From: an uncultured Bacilli bacterium
Lineage (GTDB): Bacteria > Bacillota_I > Bacilli_A > Izemoplasmatales > UBA1188
NCBI GenBank assembly: GCA_905235635.1
Contig: CAJOMC010000006.1
Coordinates: forward strand, 1 to 64,000
DNA: 64,000 bases
Direction: 5' to 3'
Both the position numbers and the translations under genes were made by a program. The notes under the pieces are model-generated. The model was not told the origin of the DNA. It ran no database searches and was given only the letters and a program-made list of their open reading frames with translations. Numbering within the stretch: the stretch's first letter is position 1; the number at the start of each line of letters is the position of its first letter. This document shows positions 36,076 through 44,500 of this stretch, piece after piece.

Positions 36076-39000
36076 ATGAGCAAAAAACGTACTAGTTTAC
36101 TTTTTATTATGCCTCTTATTGTACTATCACTTATGGTAGTACTCGCTGGCTGCGGTAGAACAACTACTGTTACACCTACCGCTGAAAAGCCTACAACTAC
36201 TGTTACTGAACCTGTAGAAGTAGTTGTTAGTGGTCATGAAACTGCAGTTAAAGTGAAACAAGGGGCTGAGGTTAGTGATAGCGATTTAATCGCTGGTGTT
36301 ACTGCTACTCGTGGAAGCGAAACCCTCACTGTATACGTTCAGGATAAATCAGCTTTAAATACTGCTAACCTAGGAACTGTCGAAATTACACTCGGACTTA
36401 AAGATAGTAGTGGCGCTGTCATAAGCGGCGAAACTTATAAACGTAGCGTTACTGTTGAAGAAAATTTCTATACTGATATTACTATTGGTGGAAATTCAAC
36501 TTTAACATTCTTAACTGATGCTGAAATAGATGATAATGCTTTATTAGCTGGTTTAACAGTTAATGAAGGCTTTACTTTATATGTTAAGGAAAGCGATGCA
36601 CTCGATTCATCTACAGCTGGTGATTACTATGTTACTATCGGTGTAAAGAAAGACGGTAGAGTTGTTAAATCTTCACAACAAACAGAAGTTACAGTTCAAA
36701 GAAAGGTTTCAATTGTAGAACCTGAACCTGAACTCCATATCACATTCTATTTTAATGATACAGAAGTTATTCCAGATGCATACATTGAATTAAATGAAGC
36801 AAATGAAAATACAATTAAAGCAGCAATTCTTGCTGGTTTAATTGCTAAAGATGATGACTTCAATGAATATCTAGTAAAGATTGTTAATATGGAAGCATTA
36901 AACACTGGTGCTAACGGAAAATATGAAGTTACTCTTGGTGCTTATGATGGAACTGAATTATTAAAAGATAAGGATGGCAATGATTTTGTTGTAACTAGAA
37001 ATGTTGTTGTTCAAGCATTCGAAAAACTTACGACTCCAAGTAATTTCTTTATCGCTGGATATGCTGATCAAAAGGGTAGAATCAGATTTGATAATGTACC
37101 TGAAGGTGCAGAATCATTCGTTGTTAAGTTTGTTGCACGTGGTGAAGAAGCAAGTGCTCAAGCTGTATGCGAAACTACAGTTGATCATGCTTATGTTGAA
37201 ATGGGATTCTTACCACTTCAAACAGGCGATTATACAATGTATGTTAAAGCACAAGGAACTGGATACTTAGATTCAGAATTCAGTGCTGGATACGATATTA
37301 CCTATACATTATTTGCTGAATTCACTCCTGAAGTAATTGCTGAATGGGCTAATAAAGATCACGGCATCCCATCACTAGTTAATGGTGTTGCTAAGATTGA
37401 AACTCCAGTTGACGGATGGGGTAAGGCAATGAGTGATGAAATTCAAGTTAATTTTAATAAAACTTTAATTCTTGCACTTGATATCAATAAAGTTGATAAT
37501 GCATTCTTCGCTACACTATTAATTGATGGTAGTGAAATCTCTATTATTGGCGATACTAGAAGTGGTGATCCAATTATGAGAGAAATTAAAGCTAATGGTT
37601 ATACTGGAACTCAAACTGTTAATATTGTTGTTGGTCCTACAGGTGGAGGTCCTGCTATCTACTTAAATGGTGTTAGAGTATTCTCAATTGAAAAATATGT
37701 TGCACCACAACAAGACGTTAAATTAAATAATCCAAGTGAATTTGGTATTGGTATTGATGGTTCATCAATTAAGTGGAAAGGCGATAGCTTATGTGAAAGT
37801 TATAGCGTTAAGATAACTAAACGTGGAGAAACAGAAGTTCTAAAAGAAGCAACAACCGACCAATTATCATTCCAAGTTGCAACTCTAGAAGCTGGTGATT
37901 ATACAATCACTGTTAAATGCTTAGGAAATGCACCTTTAACATCAGATTCAGAAGCTGTAAGTTATGATTTCAGTGTTAAAGAATATGCAAACTTCAATGC
38001 AGAACAAATTGGACAATTTACTGGTAACGGCTGGGAAGCTGATTCAACTGTTCAATATGATTTAGAAACTGGCTACGCAGTAATTAACTTTGACGGACAT
38101 CGTTCATATGGTGCAGTAGGTAATGAAGGCGTCACAGTAGATTTATCTAAGAGACCAGTAGTTATATTTGAAGATCTTAATATCACTGGTGGATGGCTTG
38201 CTAGAGCATTCTTTGGAACATCTGTAATCTATGCAATGCAAAATGATACATTTGGTGATGCTCATTATGATTATCTAATCAGAAAGATTTGGCTAAATGT
38301 TGATGGCAACTTAGTTCCTGGCGCAACAGGAGATAAGGATAACCCTCAAGGCGTAGCTCAATATAGATTCCTCCTCGGTTTCGTTGGTGGAAATGATTCA
38401 AGAGTAACTGTTAAGGGAATGAGATTTGTATATCTACAAGAATATACAGAAGCAGCTCCAGAACAGCTAGATAAACCAAAAGATTTTGCTCCAACAACAA
38501 GCGGTAGCGAAATTGGATGGTCATCAAGTGCTTTATCTCATGAATATGTAGTATATGCATTTGGAACTGAAAACGAAATTCAATCTGGTACAGTAAAGGG
38601 TGCTTCACTAGAAGTTTCATCTCTCCCTCAAGGAAGATATACATTAAAAGTTAAAGGGTTAGGAGATAATGTTGAATCTCTTGATTCAGAATATGCAACA
38701 TATGATTTCGCAGTTAAAGATTTAGCATTCTATTCTGCAGCTGACGTTGCTAATACTGATCTATTTGCTGTAAGCGATGGTAATGTATCAGCAGAATTAA
38801 ATGGAAATAGAGTCACTATTTCTAACAATTCTGATTGGGGTGTTTGGTCACCACTAGTTGGAACTACTATAGATTTATCTATGCGTCCAGTTGTAGTTGT
38901 TAAAGGAATTACTCTAGAACATGAATGCTGGCTTGCAAGAGCGTATGCCGCAGGCAAGACAATCGTAATGCAAAATGATACTAATGGTACTTGGAATAAC

Positions 39001-40608
39001 GTTACTATTATTAGAAGAACATGGGTTAACGTTGATGGAAACAAGATTGATGCTAACACAGGTAGTGCTAATGATCCTCAAGGTATAACTGAATATAGAT
39101 TTGGTATCGGTGTAAATGGCAGTGGTATCGTATCTTACGAATCAATTAGAATTGTTGTCGTTACTGCATATACAGATTGTGGTAATAATCATGATTTAAA
39201 AGAAGTTGCAGAAGTTCCTGCAACTTGTATGACAGAAGGCCACAACCAATATTGGGTTTGTGATAACTGCGGTAAAGTATTTAAAGCAGACAAAACTACA
39301 GAAACTACTCCTGAAGCAGAAGTTACTGAAGCAAATCCTAATAATCATGGTTCAAGCTTAGAACACGTTAATGGTACTGCAGCACACGGTGTTGCTGGAC
39401 ATAAAGAATATTGGCATTGTACAGCTTGCAATAAGTACTTTGAAGATGAAGCAGCAACTAAGTTAATTGCTGATATCGAAGCTTGGAAAGCTGAAAATGG
39501 CGCTGGATATGTTAGTGATTCACACTCATGTGAACACACTAATACCATTCCTTCAACTTGCCTTGCAACAGGTACTAAAGAATACTGGCAATGTACTGAA
39601 TGTCATAAATATTTCTCTGATGCTGAATACACTCAAGAAATAGCTGATCTTGATGCTTGGAAAGCAGCTGATGGCTTACTTCCAATAGGTGACCACGCAT
39701 TAGTAGAAATGCCTGCTAAGGCACCTACATGTGAAGAAACTGGGAACAACCAATACTGGACTTGTTCAGTATGTGGAAAAGTCTTTAAAGCTAATAGAAC
39801 TGATGAAACAACAGTAGAAGCAGAACAATTACCAATTAGTGGTCATTCTTATGGAAATCCAGTTTATGAATGGGTATTTGAAGAAGGCGTATGGAAATGC
39901 CAAGCTTCACGTACATGTAGTGTAAATAGTGAACACGTTGAATTAGAAAAAGTTGCATCTAGTTCTTCTGCAACACTAGAAGCAACAGAATCAACAAAAG
40001 GTGAAGTCATTTATACTGCAGAATTTACAAATGAAGCATTTGAAACTCAAACAAAAGTGGTTGAAACAACTATGTTAGCTAAACCAGCTAATATGGTTAT
40101 AAGAGGTGGTTATGAATCTGGACGTATCATGTTTGATGCTGTTGAAAATGCAGCAGCATACGCAGGAATCTTTGTAGCGCTTGGTGAAGCACCTACAGCT
40201 ACACGTCTAGCTTATACAGAATCTTATACAAATGAATTATCACTTAAATCAGTATTTCTCCCTACAGGAAACTATACATTCTATGTAATTGCTGTATCAA
40301 ATGATACTCAATATGTTGCATCTTGCAGTGAAGGACTTGATCTTACAATAACTGTAGTTAAATCATGGACTGCACAAGAATTTGTAGACAGCTTTGAAAA
40401 TGTTGAACATTGTCAAGCAGTAATGGATGGCGAATTTGCAAAAGTTACTCCAATAAATGATAGTTGGGGATATGGTAGATTAAGCCAAGAATTAACAATT
40501 GACTTTGCTAAGAACCCAATTATTAACTTTGATATAGTTTCTCTAACTAATAATTATTGTTCATTCGCGTTTGATGGAACACAAGCGCTCCGATCAATCA
40601 AATCCTGA
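36076..40608 (+). CDS. giant modular surface lipoprotein (upstream part of a frameshifted gene)
   Basis: A 1510-residue lipoprotein with lipobox VLAGC (Cys about 26). N-terminal short repeats (about 45-215) are followed by alternating FN3-like segments (IGWSSSALSHEYVVYAFG) and about 150-residue beta-sandwich modules. The modules share starts such as YSAADVANTDLF or FNAEQIGQFTG, a GWG/DWGVWSPL strand, and NVDGN...DPQG loops. Four CxxC repeats lie at 39187-39846. The last module is cut by a stop at 40606-40608, and its missing half is read one base over at 40571-41533. The protein is probably about 1818 residues if the shift is an error or is bypassed. Glycan binding is inferred. Confidence 0.7.
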   Translation: MSKKRTSLLFIMPLIVLSLMVVLAGCGRTTTVTPTAEKPTTTVTEPVEVVVSGHETAVKVKQGAEVSDSDLIAGVTATRGSETLTVYVQDKSALNTANLGTVEITLGLKDSSGAVISGETYKRSVTVEENFYTDITIGGNSTLTFLTDAEIDDNALLAGLTVNEGFTLYVKESDALDSSTAGDYYVTIGVKKDGRVVKSSQQTEVTVQRKVSIVEPEPELHITFYFNDTEVIPDAYIELNEANENTIKAAILAGLIAKDDDFNEYLVKIVNMEALNTGANGKYEVTLGAYDGTELLKDKDGNDFVVTRNVVVQAFEKLTTPSNFFIAGYADQKGRIRFDNVPEGAESFVVKFVARGEEASAQAVCETTVDHAYVEMGFLPLQTGDYTMYVKAQGTGYLDSEFSAGYDITYTLFAEFTPEVIAEWANKDHGIPSLVNGVAKIETPVDGWGKAMSDEIQVNFNKTLILALDINKVDNAFFATLLIDGSEISIIGDTRSGDPIMREIKANGYTGTQTVNIVVGPTGGGPAIYLNGVRVFSIEKYVAPQQDVKLNNPSEFGIGIDGSSIKWKGDSLCESYSVKITKRGETEVLKEATTDQLSFQVATLEAGDYTITVKCLGNAPLTSDSEAVSYDFSVKEYANFNAEQIGQFTGNGWEADSTVQYDLETGYAVINFDGHRSYGAVGNEGVTVDLSKRPVVIFEDLNITGGWLARAFFGTSVIYAMQNDTFGDAHYDYLIRKIWLNVDGNLVPGATGDKDNPQGVAQYRFLLGFVGGNDSRVTVKGMRFVYLQEYTEAAPEQLDKPKDFAPTTSGSEIGWSSSALSHEYVVYAFGTENEIQSGTVKGASLEVSSLPQGRYTLKVKGLGDNVESLDSEYATYDFAVKDLAFYSAADVANTDLFAVSDGNVSAELNGNRVTISNNSDWGVWSPLVGTTIDLSMRPVVVVKGITLEHECWLARAYAAGKTIVMQNDTNGTWNNVTIIRRTWVNVDGNKIDANTGSANDPQGITEYRFGIGVNGSGIVSYESIRIVVVTAYTDCGNNHDLKEVAEVPATCMTEGHNQYWVCDNCGKVFKADKTTETTPEAEVTEANPNNHGSSLEHVNGTAAHGVAGHKEYWHCTACNKYFEDEAATKLIADIEAWKAENGAGYVSDSHSCEHTNTIPSTCLATGTKEYWQCTECHKYFSDAEYTQEIADLDAWKAADGLLPIGDHALVEMPAKAPTCEETGNNQYWTCSVCGKVFKANRTDETTVEAEQLPISGHSYGNPVYEWVFEEGVWKCQASRTCSVNSEHVELEKVASSSSATLEATESTKGEVIYTAEFTNEAFETQTKVVETTMLAKPANMVIRGGYESGRIMFDAVENAAAYAGIFVALGEAPTATRLAYTESYTNELSLKSVFLPTGNYTFYVIAVSNDTQYVASCSEGLDLTITVVKSWTAQEFVDSFENVEHCQAVMDGEFAKVTPINDSWGYGRLSQELTIDFAKNPIINFDIVSLTNNYCSFAFDGTQALRSIKS
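39187..39846 (+). repeat. four CxxC treble-clef-like repeats
   Basis: The encoded protein has CDNCGKVF, CTACNKYF, CTECHKYF and CSVCGKVF, each preceded by a (Q/E)YW strand and, in three cases, an earlier Cys in PATCMTEG-like turns. Spacing is 45-65 residues. Such exported Cys4-type repeats occur in some gut Firmicutes surface proteins, in my recollection; metal binding is likely but unproven. Confidence 0.7.
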
Positions 40609-41533
40609 TGTCTTCCCAACAAGTATGTTTAGAGGAAATGTTCAAGGAAACTCATATTCTGGTGTAAATGTTATGAGAGTTGGATTTGGTGCGACCGGTG
40701 CTAGTGGATGTTCAGTTTACCTAAGAAATGCAGCTGTATACTACTTAAGTGAATATGTTGAACCATCTGAAGAAAAGAATCCTGTTCAAACAGCAACAGA
40801 TATGGCTTTAACTTCAGACAAGATGAATATTACTTGGACTACTGATGCTATAAGCTTTGAATATACAGTATATGTTAAAGATACAGAAACAGTAGTTGAA
40901 AGTGGTACTAAGAACGGAACTAAATATAGTCCTGCACATTTAGCTGCCGGTGAATATACTATTAAAGTTAAATGCTTAGGTGATGGCGAAACCACACTTG
41001 ATGCTACTGAATATGGAACATTTAATTTCAAAGTTACAGATTACTATTCTTATACTGCAGCTGATATTGCTACTTGGGCAAAAGTTGATGGCGATACAGT
41101 AGGTGCATCTTTATCACAAGATGGCACTAAAGCTGTTATTACAGCACAAGGTTGGGGTATTGTTGCTCCACAAGCACCTAATACATTAAATAGTGAATCA
41201 TCTAAGTTTACCGGAAGTGCTTGCCCAATATTAGTAATTAAGGGAATTAATGTTCAATCTGGTCGTTGGTGCTTAAGAGCATATGTTAGAGGTAGTGTAA
41301 ATGGTTACTCAACAACTATGGCTGTAATGCACAATGATGATGAAAAATCTTGTGAATTATTAGTTCACCCAGCATGGCAAAACGTTGATGGAAATAAGAT
41401 AGATTCATTCAGTGGTGATAAGACTAACCCTGGTGGATATATTCGTGATTACATGATTGGATTTGGCGCAACAAGTGATGGTACTGTTGAAGTTGAATCA
41501 ATCCGTATTATTGGTATTTCCGCAATAAAATAG
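40571..41533 (+). CDS. downstream part of the frameshifted giant lipoprotein
   Basis: This frame (+1 relative to the gene at 36076) has no ribosome site or signal peptide. From about PDVFPTSMFRGNVQG it completes the interrupted module (VGFGATGASGCSVYLRNAAVYYLSEYVE) and adds one more FN3-like plus beta-sandwich unit (ITWTTDAISFEYTVYVKDTE, YTAADIATWAKVDG, IGFGATSDGTVEVESIRI). The real protein segment probably starts around 40590-40605. An extra base (or loss of two) there would explain the split. No long homopolymer is present, so a true mutation is as possible as a sequencing error. Confidence 0.6.
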   Translation: MMEHKRSDQSNPDVFPTSMFRGNVQGNSYSGVNVMRVGFGATGASGCSVYLRNAAVYYLSEYVEPSEEKNPVQTATDMALTSDKMNITWTTDAISFEYTVYVKDTETVVESGTKNGTKYSPAHLAAGEYTIKVKCLGDGETTLDATEYGTFNFKVTDYYSYTAADIATWAKVDGDTVGASLSQDGTKAVITAQGWGIVAPQAPNTLNSESSKFTGSACPILVIKGINVQSGRWCLRAYVRGSVNGYSTTMAVMHNDDEKSCELLVHPAWQNVDGNKIDSFSGDKTNPGGYIRDYMIGFGATSDGTVEVESIRIIGISAIK

Positions 41534-41567
41534 ATATTAGAGGTGGGTTTCATCTCACCTCTAATAT
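41534..41567 (+). promoter_or_regulatory. intercistronic hairpin, 12-bp arms
   Basis: ATATTAGAGGTG (41534-41545) pairs perfectly with CACCTCTAATAT (41556-41567) around a 10-base loop, immediately after a stop codon and 17 bases before the next start. No T run follows. It resembles the hairpin at 32327-32358, which also follows a giant lipoprotein gene. Confidence 0.65.
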
Positions 41568-41584
41568 TTAATGAGAGGTATACA

Positions 41585-44500
41585 ATGACTATGTTTAAAA
41601 AAATAACTACATGCTTATTAGCTATAATAGAATCAGTCTTTGTTTTTGTTGTTATCTCGAACACAAATAAGGTAAATGCAGCAATCAATATGTCAATACC
41701 AAGAATGGATAGCCTTCCAGGCGTAGCTACTGATTATGAGTATAAAGACTGGAAAGAAACAACTATAAACTATATTAACTATATACTTGATGAGTCATCT
41801 ATATTTAATGGGATGGATGCAAAAGGAAACTCACTCGCAGAAAAGCCTATTAAGATAGTTCAATCTAATGCTGCTAAAAATATAGACGCTTTCTTTAATG
41901 AAAGCGGCAATAAGTTTTGGGGTATTAAATCATATCTAGGACTATCAGGTGGTGGAGTTGAAGGAATTAACTGTATAGCCGCAATATTATCAGGTGCTCA
42001 GGTTGGGCTTGATATGACTAACTATTCAGTTAACGGTCAAGAACCACATAATTATGTTCGTGATATGGTTGCCTTCTATCAAGCAGAAAACGGACAAAAT
42101 GTCGTATTAAATAATGCATCTGCATCAACAGGCGGATCTTTTTGGTATGAACTACTTCCAGGATGTTTATTTGTAAACTTATATGAATATTATCCAGAAG
42201 AAACATATCTAAAAGAAATCATCGCAGAAATGTCTAAAAAATGGATGAAATGTGTTGATGATTTAGGTGGAGCTAACTGCGACTTTAGTAGTGGATATGG
42301 TTATAGTATTGCAAAAGGTGTTCAAACATATGGTAACTGGAGAGAACCAGATGCTGCTGCAGGCCTAGCTTATATCCTTTATGGTGGATATAAAGCAACC
42401 GAAAATGATCCAGTATATGGTGAATATAGTAGTCAATTTTTAACAAGAGCTATGTGGTGTATGGACTTCCTAGATAGACTTGAGTATTCACCATTTTATG
42501 AAGTTCTAACATTCCTCGCCCCTCCAATAGCATCTAAACTTAATGCCTTCCATAATAAAAATTATGATATCGCAAAATATATTAATTGGACTTTAGATGG
42601 TTCAAGTGCTGTCCGTGGTGGATGGGGTATGATAAATGAATCATGGGGTGGGAAACACACCTATGGTTTAATGGGTAGTTTAACTGATGGCGGCGGATAT
42701 GCGTTCGCTATGAATACATTTGATGCAGCTTGGGGTTTCATTCCTACTGTTAAATACGATACTCGTTTCGCTAATTCTATTGGTAAATGGATATTAAACG
42801 TATCAAACTCATCACGTTATTACTATGGAAAATATAGTAGCGATGATGGTGAATATATCACTAACACCTACGGTGAAAAAAGTTATACTCACTGGAGCGG
42901 ATACTATCAATCTTCTAACTATTTCGCACCAACTGATCCTGAGGCATCATTTATAGCCTATGAGGGCTTACGTAAATACCAAAAAGGATTCAACTGGAAT
43001 GCGGATGGTAATAGTAAATCTAATTTCACTAACTATAATCACTCACCTTACGCAAGTTGTGATAGTTTTACCTATGCTTGGGGTGGAAACACTGATTATG
43101 GTATGTATGGCTCAAGCCATGTCGGTATGTTTGGCGCAATAATAGACAAAACAAACGTATCACAAATATTAAAGATCGATTTAAATGCGCTAGATTATTT
43201 TGGAGAAGAAACATATCCAACATATATGTTCTATAATCCTTATAATCAAGCCAAAGAAATAGAATACAAAAAAGAAAAAGCATCAAATAGATTATATGAT
43301 GCGATTAATAAAAAATGGTTAACTACTACTGGTAGTGGAGAAACTGTAAAATTCTATGCACCAGCAGGTGTATCAACAATAGTTGTTGAACTACCAGCTG
43401 ATGGTGATATTGAAACAAGTGGTGGTGTTTATTATTTAGATGGTAAATATGTAACATCATCAAGAAGTAGCCTTAATATGACTGTTGAACACTACGATGA
43501 TAACTCTTGGAGTGAGATTAGTAGTGGTGCTGTTATAAGAAACAAACTTAGAATCTATCTAGATGCTCAAGTTGATTCATCAACTACATTAAAAGAAATT
43601 AATGTAACAATTAACGGGAAAGAAGTTTATAAGACTACGTCTATCCCAACATCTTATATTGAAATAGATGTTGAAAATAATGATTTAATTAGAAGTGGTA
43701 ATGGTTCAATTATCGCTAATATGAAATTAAATAATGGTGCTATTGAAAAACGTTCTATAGGAATTACGGTCGCTAAATCAAGGCTTGAGACCGCAGTTTC
43801 GTTTGATAGTCATGATAAACAAACAGAATCATTTACTAAAACAATAGATGTATGGAATAATGGTCCAAATGCAGTGCTTTTACCGTTTGATTGTTCTGTT
43901 GAAACGGTAGATAGTGGTACAAAGATCACCGCATCAAGCGTTTTATCTTATGGTTCATCATTCACTGAATACTTTAGAATTGACTTATCAAGGAATCCAA
44001 TTCTTGAGTTAGATATTAAAGAAACAACTGCAAGTTGGGCTTTAAAAGTATTCATAGAAGATGGCGATGCAACTGGTTACTATATGATAAGAGATATTGA
44101 TACAACAGGTAAACAAAGTGTTAATATCATTGAACAAATCTTAATAGAAGATCGTTCATTTGATTTAACTGGAATACATAATCTAGCTGTATGGATTCTT
44201 CCTGCGGGTAAGCCTGGATGTAGTGTTACTGTGAGTGATATCTATATTTATTACTTATATGATTCGCCAATAGTAAATGAACCAAATCAATATGAATGGG
44301 GCTTTAACTTTAACCCTGGATACATTAATATTTGGGATAGTTTTGAAGATAACCTCCCTGATGCAGGCGCAAACTTAGAATATACAAGTAATGCGACCGA
44401 AAAGTTGTCTATTCAAAACGGGAAGGTGAGTGCTTATATCACAAGTCCATACGTATATGCGGATATTGCCAAAAACCCAGTAATAAGTGTTATGCCATAT

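Noticed and set aside
38411..39548. Minus-strand open frames inside the giant lipoprotein
   Set aside because: They lack ribosome sites and recognisable domains, and mirror a clearly coding + strand.
41543..41584. Earlier ATG for the giant toroid-like protein
   Set aside because: It lies inside the 41534-41567 hairpin, has no ribosome site and would precede a normal signal peptide by 14 odd residues.
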